From NCBI GenBank assembly GCA_021773835.1, contig JAJFJQ010000010.1:62001-126000 (forward strand): a stretch of 64,000 nt of DNA, written 5' to 3'. This stretch comes from Gammaproteobacteria bacterium. Lineage in GTDB: Bacteria; Pseudomonadota; Gammaproteobacteria; Ga0077536. The notes under the pieces were generated by a model. It was not told the origin of the DNA and did not search any database. It was given only the letters and a program-made list of their open reading frames with translations. This document shows positions 36,790 to 46,022 of this stretch, one piece after another; the first letter of the stretch is position 1, and the number at the start of each line of letters is the position of its first letter. The position numbers and the translations under genes are program-made.

Positions 36790-37287
36790 TCAATTGTCCT
36801 CTAGTTGGGCGACGATGAGGTCCAAGGCTTCGGCCACTGCAGCCAAGCGCACCTCGTTGCGTGAACCCGCTAGAACGACTCGGCGTTCCGTCGTAGGTTT
36901 CCCGCTACTTGCCGCTGCAAAATAGCAAGTCCCGACGGGATCGCGATCGTTACCGCCCCCCGGTCCGGCATATCCAGTCACAGCTACGCACACGCCGGCG
37001 GTTGAGTTATCGAGACCGCCTTGCGCTAGACCTTTAGTGACCTCGGCACTAACCACGCCATGTTGCTTCGATACCTCATCAGGTACGCCGAGACCAGTTG
37101 TCTTGGCAATCGTGTGATAGAGCACAAAGCCTCTCTCGAAAACTGCCGAGGCACCCGGCACCGAGGTCAAACACGCTGAGACGAGTCCCGCAGTACAAGT
37201 TTCGACCGTCGCAATCCGCACATCGGCGGCCTTGGCCACGTCTAATGCCCGCGATGCCTTACTTAAAAGTTCGCTCGAGAATTCCAT
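36790..37287 (-). CDS. pncC: Nicotinamide-nucleotide amidase, PncC/CinA C-terminal family
   Basis: A 165-residue stand-alone CinA C-terminal domain, the family that deamidates NMN to nicotinate mononucleotide. The glycine-rich TGYAGPGGG is at 104-112, and the Tyr/Lys pair of the active site is seen in LYHTIAK at 57-62. The usual ESCTGG is ETCTAG at 29-34, so the Ser usually given as nucleophile is Thr here. GAGGTG precedes the ATG. With NAMPT downstream it would convert NMN towards the nicotinate branch of NAD synthesis. Confidence 0.85.
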   Translation of the reverse strand: MEFSSELLSKASRALDVAKAADVRIATVETCTAGLVSACLTSVPGASAVFERGFVLYHTIAKTTGLGVPDEVSKQHGVVSAEVTKGLAQGGLDNSTAGVCVAVTGYAGPGGGNDRDPVGTCYFAAASSGKPTTERRVVLAGSRNEVRLAAVAEALDLIVAQLEDN

Positions 37288-37337
37288 ATTGCACCTCGCA
37301 TTAACTACACCAACGTCTTTTTATACGCGACCAAACA

Positions 37338-38111
37338 CTAAGCAAATTTCAATGCATCTCCTGCAAATGATCTGGCCGCTTCAGCCGGATCTTTGGCGCC
37401 ATAAATGGCGCGGCCGATAACTGCGTAGGCATTGCAGCCCTTTGCCACTTTGAATGTGTCATGGATATTGCCCCCAAGCGGCCCGATACCGGGAATAAAG
37501 ATGCTCGGATTGGACACTCGCTCGGGTAGCCTTTTCGCGTGGTGACGTACCTTCTTAGCGTTATTACCAGGCACGATAAAATGCGTCGCGCCTGCGTCAA
37601 TCGCACGATCAAAGATCTTGTCTAAGGAATTATTGACGACATAGCCGCCGCCGCGCGCATTGTAGTCTTCTAGTGGCAGATCGCCACCAACCACCGGCAG
37701 TAATCCATTGTTGATCGCCTCACCAACGAACCGGTCAACTGCTCTGGGGCCTGCCAAGGGAAATAGAATCAATCCGTCGACACCGGCATCTTTGCATACG
37801 GCGGCAAACTTCCCCGCCATATCAGGCACATCCGGTCCGGCTTTCTGATGGTCATAGAGGATCGGGAGATCAGTGACCTCGCGCAGATCAGCTACCGCTG
37901 CCTTTAGGCCCGCGCTCAGTGTCAACGTAAGACCAAGCTTGTACGCGACAACACCCTCAACGTTGGTCGTCGCTTCGATTAACGATTTAGCCGCATCCAT
38001 GGATTCGATATCGAGCGCAGGTACGACGCCATGCGTCGTCGCCATTTTAACGACCTTCTTTTTCCTCGACTTTATTGTCGTCCGTTTTGTTTTTGCCTTC
38101 GCCTTTGCCAT
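37338..38111 (-). CDS. Orotidine 5'-phosphate decarboxylase-like protein
   Basis: A 257-residue OMP decarboxylase-superfamily barrel. The catalytic segment DHQKAGPDVPD (87-97) keeps the Asp-Lys-Asp array seen in archaeal-type OMP decarboxylases (DHQKAGTDIPD). It ends with AVIGRAIYGAKDPAEAA, the phosphate-binding strand. An unusual 20-residue Lys/Arg-rich N-terminal tail precedes the barrel. ATG 38111 has AGGTGA 6 bases upstream, while GTG 38117 is too close. It lies between pncC and an amidohydrolase, not with pyrimidine genes. It may be the cell's PyrF or a paralogue with another phosphoribosyl or sugar-phosphate substrate. Confidence 0.78.
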   Translation of the reverse strand: MAKAKAKTKRTTIKSRKKKVVKMATTHGVVPALDIESMDAAKSLIEATTNVEGVVAYKLGLTLTLSAGLKAAVADLREVTDLPILYDHQKAGPDVPDMAGKFAAVCKDAGVDGLILFPLAGPRAVDRFVGEAINNGLLPVVGGDLPLEDYNARGGGYVVNNSLDKIFDRAIDAGATHFIVPGNNAKKVRHHAKRLPERVSNPSIFIPGIGPLGGNIHDTFKVAKGCNAYAVIGRAIYGAKDPAEAARSFAGDALKFA

Positions 38112-38180
38112 GTCCACTCACCTAATAATTATTATCGCTGTGGTTCGCCAACTCGCTACGGCCTGTTGCCAACTGTTACA

Positions 38181-39476
38181 CTATTTCGTTCGCCGTTGCT
38201 CAATCGGCGTACCCACAGGGGGTTGCCGCATTTTATCGATAACCGGGATACCGTCTTTAATAATCATGCGCAGCCGATCTCGCTCCTGCAGTAGTTTGAT
38301 ATCGCTCAATGGATCGCCGTCGACGATCAATACATCCGCCCTACACCCGGGTTTTAGCGTACCCAAGTCTGGTCGTTCGATGCACTCAGAGGCACGTTGC
38401 GTGGCCGAGATGATTGCCTCCATCGGCGACATGCCGAGCCAATCAACCATATATTCGAACTCGACTAAGTTTTCGCCAGTCATCAGGCGATGCGACTGAT
38501 CCGTACCAAAGGCTACATTCAATCCCCGCTTCACTGCGTCTTGCCATAGCGGAACGTGTTGTTTCATTTTCGTAAGGATTTGCTGATCCTTCTCGTCTTC
38601 ATTCGCAAGCTGTTGATCGCTCCAACCTGCGTCTTGCGTACGCTTTTTAACGGACTCCGGCACGAGCGCTAAGGTAGGCACCCACCACGTGCCGTGCTCG
38701 ATCATCGTATCGACACATTCCTCGTCAATAAACCAACCATGTTCAACAGAATGAACACCCGCAGCCAAGGCATTCTTGATGCCGTTTAATCCTTCCGCAT
38801 GTACCGCGACCTTTTTGCCCTTGCGCGCCGCCTCCTCGACTGCAACGCGGAGCTCCGTCACCGTGAATTGTGATTCATCCCAATGATCGGTAAACGACGT
38901 AATGCCGCCCGTCGAACAAATCTTGACGAAATCCGCACCCATCATGAGGACTTGCCGCACTAAGGCGCGCACGGCGTCGGCGCCGTCTGCGATCGGGTCC
39001 GGTAACCAGGTTCTTTTTGGAAGACGCATGCCGGCCGGCACCCAGTAATCCGAATGTCCGCCCGTTTGCGAGATCATAATCACGCAGATCAATAATCGCG
39101 GCCCTAGAATTATTCCTTCAGCAACCGATTCACGAAAGCCGGCGTCGGCACCACCCATGTCCCGAGCGGTCGTAACACCACAGGCTATCGTCTCAGCCAG
39201 GATCTCGGTAGAACGCAGAACGTTGTAGGTTGGTGTGTTGAGCAGGTGTTGGCGAACATCTCTTGCGCGATAGGTCGAATGCAAGTGGGCATCGATGATC
39301 CCAGGCATGACGGTGTGCCCGTCGGCCTCGATCATTTCTGCATCGCGCGGGACGGAAACCGATTTGCTGGGGCCAGCTGCGACAATATTTCCGTCTTCGA
39401 CGACTACCACGCTGTCTGCGATCGGATCGGGGCTACATCCGTCGATCAGAGTGCCGCCGGCGATGACAGTTTTCAT
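38181..39476 (-). CDS. Metal-dependent amidohydrolase
   Basis: A 431-residue amidohydrolase of the imidazolonepropionase/prolidase-like group. A small beta-domain opens the protein (VIAGGTLIDG), then the metal motif DAHLHS with His64 and His66 follows. Downstream are the metal or substrate residues in VAVHAEG, SVEHGWF and the Asp in AFGTDQSH. The C terminus returns to the beta-domain (KPGCRADVLIVDGDPLSDI). Substrates of this group are cyclic amides, imides or dipeptides. It starts on the same strand as the OMPDC-like gene, about 70 bases before it. Confidence 0.87.
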   Translation of the reverse strand: MKTVIAGGTLIDGCSPDPIADSVVVVEDGNIVAAGPSKSVSVPRDAEMIEADGHTVMPGIIDAHLHSTYRARDVRQHLLNTPTYNVLRSTEILAETIACGVTTARDMGGADAGFRESVAEGIILGPRLLICVIMISQTGGHSDYWVPAGMRLPKRTWLPDPIADGADAVRALVRQVLMMGADFVKICSTGGITSFTDHWDESQFTVTELRVAVEEAARKGKKVAVHAEGLNGIKNALAAGVHSVEHGWFIDEECVDTMIEHGTWWVPTLALVPESVKKRTQDAGWSDQQLANEDEKDQQILTKMKQHVPLWQDAVKRGLNVAFGTDQSHRLMTGENLVEFEYMVDWLGMSPMEAIISATQRASECIERPDLGTLKPGCRADVLIVDGDPLSDIKLLQERDRLRMIIKDGIPVIDKMRQPPVGTPIEQRRTK

Positions 39477-39709
39477 TATAAAACCCGCGAATTTCTCCCC
39501 AATCAGTTACAGTACACATTGAGATATCTATTGTCTACCGTAGCTCTTGGCCGGTAATTTATTGATAAAGCGACGGCTGACGATAAGGATACATGACGAT
39601 CAAATTAGCGAGATATTTGATCACCGAGTGCATCGCGATGTGAATATCGAGGCTCAATGGTGTGAAGATTGGCGGCGCTCTACTGCGACCAACGGAGGCG
39701 ACCTTAGCG

Positions 39710-40108
39710 ATGACAGAATCCGAATGCGATGCCTTTCTACGCGAGATCCGGATCGGCACCCTTTGTACCTTAAACAAAGACGGCTCACCGAATGCAGTCC
39801 CTCTGTGGTACGAATGGGACGGCGAGAAGATCCGCCTCTTTTCGTCCCGCGATACGGGCAAGGTTCGACGACTCGCAAACGACCCACGTGCCTGTTTCAG
39901 CGTCGAGGATCCGGTTGGCGTGACAGAAGCCTGGGTAACCGTAGAAGGTACGGTAGAGATCCTCGATCAAGGCGGTAAAGAACTTGCAGTAAAGCTCGCT
40001 GGTATTTACTACGAAGGCGAGCAAAGGACCGAAACGATGGCCCGCTGGAGCCAGAAAGAAGATTGGGTATTGCTTGAACTCACGCCGAGCCGGATCCGAA
40101 GTATTTAG
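39710..40108 (+). CDS. PPOX-fold flavin/deazaflavin-type protein
   Basis: A 132-residue split-barrel protein of the pyridoxamine 5'-phosphate oxidase-related class. It has IRIGTLCTLNKDGSPNAVPLWY and FSSRDTGKVRRLANDPRACFSVEDP, typical of small FMN or F420 binders. It is not closely related to the PPOX pair at 25920-27555. ATG 39710 has a GGAGG upstream; the GTG at 39662 would add 16 residues. It diverges from the amidohydrolase gene and precedes the TrpF-like gene by 42 bases. Confidence 0.78.
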   Translation: MTESECDAFLREIRIGTLCTLNKDGSPNAVPLWYEWDGEKIRLFSSRDTGKVRRLANDPRACFSVEDPVGVTEAWVTVEGTVEILDQGGKELAVKLAGIYYEGEQRTETMARWSQKEDWVLLELTPSRIRSI

Positions 40109-40150
40109 GTACGCGCATACGGCGCGTTAAGATAATTAAGCGAGTACGAG

Positions 40151-40897
40151 ATGCTAAAATCCTACGTGAGTATTTGTGGTGTACGCACGCGAGACCAAGC
40201 TCAAGGTTTGCGAAAATTGTTCGCGCAACAGCACTACACAACGCACATAGGTGCACTCGGTTTTGTCACCAGTACCGATAGCTTGACCGGGCGGCGATTT
40301 CCGCAATTCTTAACCCTGCCCGAATTGCTTCCGTTGCTGGAAAAATCACCCTCCGAAAATATTATTCACCACTGTTCGTCCAAGGCTGAAAATATTGCGC
40401 AAGAAGTGGAACAGATCTTGAGCTATGGAGAAATCTACGAAAAAGGGCTTTGTCGCGCCGTACAGTTGAACAACGGCCTGGTCGCAGTGGAAACGCTAAA
40501 GAGGATCAAAGAACGCTACGAAGACCTTCACATTGTGCTTTCAATTGATAAAGAGGCGATGAGTAACCCGAAGTTAATTGCAGAGATAAACGATCGGAAG
40601 CACTATCTCACCTACTTTCTCATCGACCCGTCCTACGGCACCGGCACGCCATTCGACGTGCAACAGTGCGCCGAAATCTTTCAGCAGCTGGTGGACAATT
40701 TTCCGCATCTAATCGGCGGTTTTGCCGGCGGACTCAATTCCGATACGGTCACGGGGGTCGCGCAGGAAATTCAAAAAAACAATATTCAAAGCTTTAGCCT
40801 GTGTGTAGATTCCGGCGTGCGCGGAACGAATGGATGTGATCTCGAGAAAGCCGCTACCTATTTACACAAAGTCACTACCGCACTAAAGGTTACCTAA
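40151..40897 (+). CDS. TrpF-like (phosphoribosylanthranilate isomerase-type) barrel protein
   Basis: A 248-residue alpha/beta barrel. It resembles phosphoribosylanthranilate isomerase in its opening ICGVRTRDQA (usual KICGI), the phosphate-binding GGFAGGLNSDTV near 196 and the closing SLCVDSGVRG...CDLEKAATYLHKV. The opening Lys is replaced and a large part of the middle diverges. No trp genes are near. It may bind a phosphoribosyl compound other than anthranilate. It is followed by a convergent triple RidA gene. Confidence 0.65.
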   Translation: MLKSYVSICGVRTRDQAQGLRKLFAQQHYTTHIGALGFVTSTDSLTGRRFPQFLTLPELLPLLEKSPSENIIHHCSSKAENIAQEVEQILSYGEIYEKGLCRAVQLNNGLVAVETLKRIKERYEDLHIVLSIDKEAMSNPKLIAEINDRKHYLTYFLIDPSYGTGTPFDVQQCAEIFQQLVDNFPHLIGGFAGGLNSDTVTGVAQEIQKNNIQSFSLCVDSGVRGTNGCDLEKAATYLHKVTTALKVT

Positions 40898-40934
40898 CGT
40901 TCACATCGCGGTTCGATTGCAATTCGAGCGGACG

Positions 40935-42161
40935 TCATCCCCGCGTTGCGTCTGCTACGCCCCAAACCTCGACGTTTGAGTCGTCCGCATGCAGATGTGG
41001 CTGCGGCACAATCGTTAGCGGCGGCAGCGGCCCGGCAACGCAGTCATCGAGCGCCTCAACTAGGCGATGGGTTTGTTCAGCACTGCCATCCGAGGCGAAG
41101 TAGCAAACGAGTAGGCGGAGGTCGCTGCTGGTTGCATCAAAGGCACGCAGAATGTCATCGATGTAACTCATGACAAAATGGGTTTGCGCGATGACATCCC
41201 CAGGATGCATGGCGCGACCCGTGTTGGCGTTCGATTCCCACGGTACCTGGCCGCCGGTCCAAATCATATTCCTGAGCCGGATACCTTGACGGTAAGGTAC
41301 CGGGATCGGCCAATCCCAAACCCGCTTCGGCCATCGATCCTCTCGCGGAATGTACTTGTCGAAACCATTCCAAAGCTCACGCATACCGAGTACCTCGACT
41401 TTTGTCAGCGCGCCTTCCGGACGTAGCGCGTGACAGGGTACGACGGTAGCGACCGCGGCGGGCTCGCGAAAGTAAGACGCCCGGATCCGAGCCATCGCGG
41501 CCCAATCTGCCATGGTCGTGCCAAAATAGTAGCCTTCTTTCTTGATTGCATCCTGAAACGTCGCGCCGAGCTCTGCTTGGATCGCTTCGAGCCGTGACAT
41601 CACGGCATGCGTTTGCGCGCGTCCGTCGCTCGCCTCGATTGTTTCCCCGTCCGTGCCAGCGGCAGTTTGGCCGCCGACGGCGTAGAACTCACCCGCGCGC
41701 AGACCGTCGGTAACAACGGGTGTATTGAACTTCGGAGCAAAAGCTTGCGGAACAGGCCGGGTCACTACGCGTACATCATCATGCACGCGCCAACCCCTGA
41801 TCGCGATCGCTTGGAGCTGGATCTCTTGTCCCTGCCAGGGTTGGTACGGCACCGGATTAAGCGTCATCACGGGCGCTGGCCCACCGTCAATCGCGTTACT
41901 CAATGCAGCGCGCAACGACCACTCGTCGACGGCGCTGTCGCGATAGAACGCCTTTAAGCGGACGATGTCTTCGAGGCTACACGACTCTGCGGCGAGCGCT
42001 TGCGCGACGTTATCCAGTGCGCCTGCAAGTTGGGTATTGAGATCTCCGGGATGACGGATCGATCCGAGCGCATCGAAGTCGCCGGCGCCGCCAACGAAGG
42101 TCAACGGTCCAGCGCAGCCCGCTAGCCGGTGCGTGCGCTCGGTGGGAAGCCGCCAGCTCAA
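40935..42161 (-). CDS. Three-domain RidA/YjgF fusion protein
   Basis: A 408-residue protein in which I see three RidA-like (YjgF/YER057c) units. Domain 1 (about 10-125) has LTFVGGAGDFD...LVRLKAFYRD-like spacing. Domain 2 (about 140-265) has FYAVGGQTAAG and a Thr-His-Ala-Val-Met-Ser repeat. Domain 3 (about 280-405) has MIWTGGQVPWES and QTHFVMSYIDDIL. The usual catalytic Arg of RidA is not obvious in each. RidA hydrolyses reactive enamine/imine intermediates. The start is TTG, 6 bases after the LLM gene's stop, with an upstream stop codon in frame, so the two are coupled. Confidence 0.75.
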   Translation of the reverse strand: MSWRLPTERTHRLAGCAGPLTFVGGAGDFDALGSIRHPGDLNTQLAGALDNVAQALAAESCSLEDIVRLKAFYRDSAVDEWSLRAALSNAIDGGPAPVMTLNPVPYQPWQGQEIQLQAIAIRGWRVHDDVRVVTRPVPQAFAPKFNTPVVTDGLRAGEFYAVGGQTAAGTDGETIEASDGRAQTHAVMSRLEAIQAELGATFQDAIKKEGYYFGTTMADWAAMARIRASYFREPAAVATVVPCHALRPEGALTKVEVLGMRELWNGFDKYIPREDRWPKRVWDWPIPVPYRQGIRLRNMIWTGGQVPWESNANTGRAMHPGDVIAQTHFVMSYIDDILRAFDATSSDLRLLVCYFASDGSAEQTHRLVEALDDCVAGPLPPLTIVPQPHLHADDSNVEVWGVADATRG

Positions 42162-42167
42162 ATGTCG

Positions 42168-43190
42168 CTACTTGAAGTGCGGAATGATCTTTTTGCCCCA
42201 CAATTCGATCTGCTCTTTGATCTCTTCTTGGGACTCGAGGCCGACGAGGTAGACGACGAAGCGGCCGACGCCAATCTTCTCAAGTTCACGCAGCTTGTCG
42301 ATACAGTTCTGCGGACTACCGAGCACACAGAATCGATCGACCATTTCGTCGGTGATGATCTGCTTGTGTTTTTCCGAGTGTTGTCCATGCAGCGTCCAGT
42401 CATGGTCGCCCCACCAGTCTTCCCGTTCGAGCAGCCACTCGAAGCCTTTGATCAAAGTCGGCGGTAACTTTTCAGGGCCGTAGGTAACCAACAAATGCCA
42501 CACGAGATTCGTCAGGATCTCGGGTTCCCAGCGACACCGGTCCCGCGCCTTCGCCATGTCGTCTGAAACGTATGCACCAATGCTAACTTCGAACTCGACT
42601 GGGTCACGCCCGGCCTTTTTTGCGGACGCTTGGACGTGTTCGTTCATCCACTGGACAGCGCCTAGCTCGGCGCATTCGGTAGTGGCGATGTCGCCCAGGC
42701 GCCCAGCAAGCCGCGCGCCGCGCGGGCCAAACAGACTAATGGCGATCGGCACCTCCCGGTCGGCCCAAGAGAGCGTGACCGGACCGGGCGCGCCCTCGGT
42801 TTCTACTGGGTTACCGCGCATCCAGTTACGAATGTCATGGATCGATTGTTCGTAGTCCTTCCACGACGCCGGATGCCAGCCGAGCATCTTGACCGCGCTA
42901 TCGCCGCGACCGAGCCCGAGAACTGCACGGCCTTCGGAGAGGTTATCGATTGTTGCCATTGCCGCCGCGGTCACGCTCGGATGGCGGGTCAGTGGATTTG
43001 TCACGAACGGACCCATTTGCACCGTCTTCGTTTTCATCGCGGCGATCCCGAAGTACGGATAGATCTCCATGAAGTTGTAAGGAGAGTCCCACAAACCAAC
43101 GAAGGTGAATCCGTGTTTCTCGGCTTCGGTAAATCCATACATGACGTCGTCGACGTCTCTCGTTGTAACCATGCACAAACCGAAATCCAT
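42168..43190 (-). CDS. LLM-class flavin-dependent monooxygenase
   Basis: A 340-residue luciferase-like (bacterial luciferase-fold) enzyme, using FMN or F420. It has MDFGLCMVTTRDVDDV at the N terminus, TVQMGPFVTNPLTRHPSVTAAAMATI and GRAVLGLGRGDSA near residue 85-95, typical of the family. ATG 43190 is chosen because GGAGG lies 9 bases upstream. It is followed 6 bases later by the RidA fusion, so monooxygenation and imine/enamine hydrolysis may be sequential, as in pyrimidine and other N-heterocycle breakdown. Confidence 0.85.
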   Translation of the reverse strand: MDFGLCMVTTRDVDDVMYGFTEAEKHGFTFVGLWDSPYNFMEIYPYFGIAAMKTKTVQMGPFVTNPLTRHPSVTAAAMATIDNLSEGRAVLGLGRGDSAVKMLGWHPASWKDYEQSIHDIRNWMRGNPVETEGAPGPVTLSWADREVPIAISLFGPRGARLAGRLGDIATTECAELGAVQWMNEHVQASAKKAGRDPVEFEVSIGAYVSDDMAKARDRCRWEPEILTNLVWHLLVTYGPEKLPPTLIKGFEWLLEREDWWGDHDWTLHGQHSEKHKQIITDEMVDRFCVLGSPQNCIDKLRELEKIGVGRFVVYLVGLESQEEIKEQIELWGKKIIPHFK

Positions 43191-43484
43191 CGTCACGTAC
43201 CTCCGCTTTAGGGCCAATTTGGATTCGGCTCTTACGACCGATTTATGCGATCAAGCTACGTTGATACCGATTCATCGTCAAGCGATTCGCGGAGGTACGA
43301 CGACGTGCTCAAATGCACTAATCAAGGCGAAAAATAGCAACATGAAATACGCATATCGACGACACCCGGATAGCAAATTGTATACAAGCTTATGTCAATT
43401 CGCGGATGAACATCTGCGCGCGTTTCATGACACATCGAACAAATTTTACGGTAAAATTCGCATTTGTAAGCTGGGACAAAAACC

Positions 43485-44807
43485 ATGCAGCGAAGTGACG
43501 GCTGCTTTATTTCGATCGCGTTTTGTTGCGTCTTTCTCCCGACCATCGTCCACGCTTTCGAGCCACATGCCATCGGCGCTTGGACCTTAACGCCGAGCTT
43601 AGAGACGCGCTTCGGCCTGCAATACGGCAACAACATCAATTTCGGCCTCGGCGCCCTGGACCATTTGGGAGAAACGAACCGGTCCAGCGCCTCACTTTCT
43701 TTTGAGCCGGCGCTAAATCTGGAGCATCCGTTTCTCGGTGGGACGTTTTTCAGTAACGTTTCGGTCGTTGGCGCGACTAACGTGCTCGATGGTGAAATTT
43801 CAGGACAGTTTGCGCGCAGCGGCCAATCGAGGGTCGATATCGACTTAGCTCACGTCGGTTGGCGCAATGAAACCATAAGCATCACGGTCGGCCCGCAGCT
43901 CTTACTCATTGGCGACGGGCTCGTCATAGGCGACGGCGTTTTCGATCTCGGCTCGGAACAGGGTCAGTTTTGGATCGCACCATTCGACGCATGGAAGAAC
44001 GCAGCCGTATTGAAAGTATCCGGCAACCATGTTCACGCAGATGCGTTCTGGCTGCGGGCGGCCGGCGCCTTTGGGGATTCACGGCTCTACGGCCTCAATC
44101 TTGAAAATGTCGATACGCGCTTTGGCCGTTTTGGCGCCATGTATATCGACATCTTCAGCGGCAATCAACTCAATTTTGATGGGATAGAGGCGTGGAACCT
44201 TCGCGCCCTAGACGTTGCGGTACCTTACGTGCCGCAACTCAAGTTATTCGCAGAGGTCGTGCTGCAGCTCGGAGAAGATAAGGATGGCGGCGGACAAGAT
44301 AACGAAGGACTCGGCTGGTACATCGAAACCGCATATACGCTTGACCATCTTCCATGGACCACCATCCTGACCTACCGCTACGCGCGTTTTTCCGGCAATG
44401 AACTCGACACCCTATCGAATGAAGAATATCGCTCACTATATTTCGGATTTTATGCGCGCGAGTGGGACACCTTCTACCAAGGCGAAATCGCAGGGGAATA
44501 TCATTTATTCAACACCAACCAAGTTACCCAATTTGTGAAATTTAGAACCTTCCCCACCGAACAGTACGCCTTGACTTTTTATTATTTTCAACACGACCTC
44601 GAAGAACGAAATTATTACGGTACGCCCGTCACGAGCAGCGATTGGGCCGATGAGATCAACGCCGGCGTGGAATATTTCGGCGGGAAGAACAACAATATTT
44701 ATATCTATGCCGGAGTCGCGTGGTCAACGCCCAACCAGGCGGCAAATGAGATCTTTGGTACCGAAGATTTCGCGGTGGTGCAAACTTGGATGTCGTTTAA
44801 GTTCTAG
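43485..44807 (+). CDS. Outer-membrane porin, alginate-export-like
   Basis: A 440-residue outer-membrane beta-barrel. A signal peptide (residues 1-24, ending IVHA) leads to alternating strands (LTPSLETRFGLQYG, FGRFGAMYIDIFSG, WDTFYQGEIAGEYHLF) and a C-terminal aromatic strand ending WMSFKF, as needed for BAM-dependent insertion. The pattern suggests the alginate-export (AlgE-like) porin family rather than OmpC-type porins. Its position by nucleoside and LLM genes suggests uptake of a small anionic or nucleoside-like substrate; this is inference. Confidence 0.8.
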   Translation: MQRSDGCFISIAFCCVFLPTIVHAFEPHAIGAWTLTPSLETRFGLQYGNNINFGLGALDHLGETNRSSASLSFEPALNLEHPFLGGTFFSNVSVVGATNVLDGEISGQFARSGQSRVDIDLAHVGWRNETISITVGPQLLLIGDGLVIGDGVFDLGSEQGQFWIAPFDAWKNAAVLKVSGNHVHADAFWLRAAGAFGDSRLYGLNLENVDTRFGRFGAMYIDIFSGNQLNFDGIEAWNLRALDVAVPYVPQLKLFAEVVLQLGEDKDGGGQDNEGLGWYIETAYTLDHLPWTTILTYRYARFSGNELDTLSNEEYRSLYFGFYAREWDTFYQGEIAGEYHLFNTNQVTQFVKFRTFPTEQYALTFYYFQHDLEERNYYGTPVTSSDWADEINAGVEYFGGKNNNIYIYAGVAWSTPNQAANEIFGTEDFAVVQTWMSFKF

Positions 44808-44832
44808 CGGTGCTCTACACCGTCGCCATCAT

Positions 44833-45798
44833 TCAGGCGAGCGCGAGTATTTCCGTCAGCATGCGAACGAACTTCTCACGATCGGCGCTGAGCGCGACCT
44901 GTGCTGTAGGTGTGGCTTTTGCCCAGTCACCGGGGCGGAGATCCACGACCGTCTGACCGTCGTCCTTACCACCTGGGTTCACGATTACATCGAGCGGCGT
45001 GTGATGTACTTGCTGAAGCACGCTCGGATCGAGCACGGCACAGATGACCAAGGCATCGTGGATCGGTCCGGCCTGCAACTTAGACCCCAGTTCGGTGCCA
45101 CGGGCAATGCGGCGCATGGCGAGTTTACCGGCGCCTTCGCCGCCACGCGTGCCAAGATCAATCAGCGCCTGACATTCGTCGCGCTTGATGTGGGCCGAAT
45201 GAGTGGCGTCTAACGGGACCATCGTCACTTTTTTGATCCCGGCGTTCAGCACGATGCGGGCGGCCTCAGGATCCTTCCAAACATTAAACTCGGCGCACGG
45301 CGAGATATTTCCCGGCCCAATCGCGCCACCCATAAAGATCATCTCCTCGATCTTTCCGACGATGCGCGGTTCCATTCGAATTGCCAACGCAATATTTGTC
45401 ATCGGACCGACTGGACACAACACGATATCTCCTGCCGAAGCCATTAGCGTCTCGATCAACCACCCAACAGCATGTTGTTCTTGTGGTTGCGAGGTAGCCG
45501 CGGGCAGATCGAGATCGCTGCCTTCTATCGTTTCAATGAGGTCGTAGATCCACTCCGGGTCCCGCCGCTCGTGGTCGATAAACGACAGTAGCGGATCGGC
45601 TGCACCGCGGTATACGGGAATATCGAGCTGCAACCAATCGACTACCCTCAGCGCATTGGGCACCGTAACATCGAGTGGCCGGTTGCCATGGGTAACGCTC
45701 ACCCCGAGTAAATCGATATCGGGCGACAGCGCCGCAAGCATGATCGCGACCGCGTCATCGCGTCCGGGATCTACATCAAGGATAACTTTCCGGGGCAT
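44833..45798 (-). CDS. Nucleoside hydrolase (copy 2)
   Basis: A 321-residue ribonucleoside N-glycosidase. DVDPGRDD (8-15) forms the metal site, GNISPCAEFNVWKDP near 163-177 the ribose loop, and His247-Asp248 in PIHD the catalytic pair. ATG 45798 has AGAGGT upstream; 9 extra N-terminal residues of the longer frame are not family-like. It faces the porin gene tail to tail with about 25 bases between. It differs considerably from copy 1 at 20854-21804, so a separate nucleoside specificity is likely. Confidence 0.92.
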   Translation of the reverse strand: MPRKVILDVDPGRDDAVAIMLAALSPDIDLLGVSVTHGNRPLDVTVPNALRVVDWLQLDIPVYRGAADPLLSFIDHERRDPEWIYDLIETIEGSDLDLPAATSQPQEQHAVGWLIETLMASAGDIVLCPVGPMTNIALAIRMEPRIVGKIEEMIFMGGAIGPGNISPCAEFNVWKDPEAARIVLNAGIKKVTMVPLDATHSAHIKRDECQALIDLGTRGGEGAGKLAMRRIARGTELGSKLQAGPIHDALVICAVLDPSVLQQVHHTPLDVIVNPGGKDDGQTVVDLRPGDWAKATPTAQVALSADREKFVRMLTEILALA

Positions 45799-46022
45799 CG
45801 TGTTTACCTCTGAGACGGCCACCAACGTCTAGTATATGCCGTACGGGATAGTGTCGCGTCGTTGGAATCGATCATTACTTTGCGTACATAGAAGCCGCGC
45901 GAACTTGCTTGCATACAATCGGTATTTGTCGTCGATTTAGTCCTCCTAAAAAGGCGTTGTTCGTCATATACTCCACACTCGCTCATCTTAGAATTCAAAA
46001 CTATTCGGAGGGGAGATCGCCC

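Noticed and set aside
38124-38140. AT-only palindrome upstream of the OMPDC-like gene
   Set aside because: 12-bp AT palindromes occur by chance, and it overlaps the likely ribosome site and leader.
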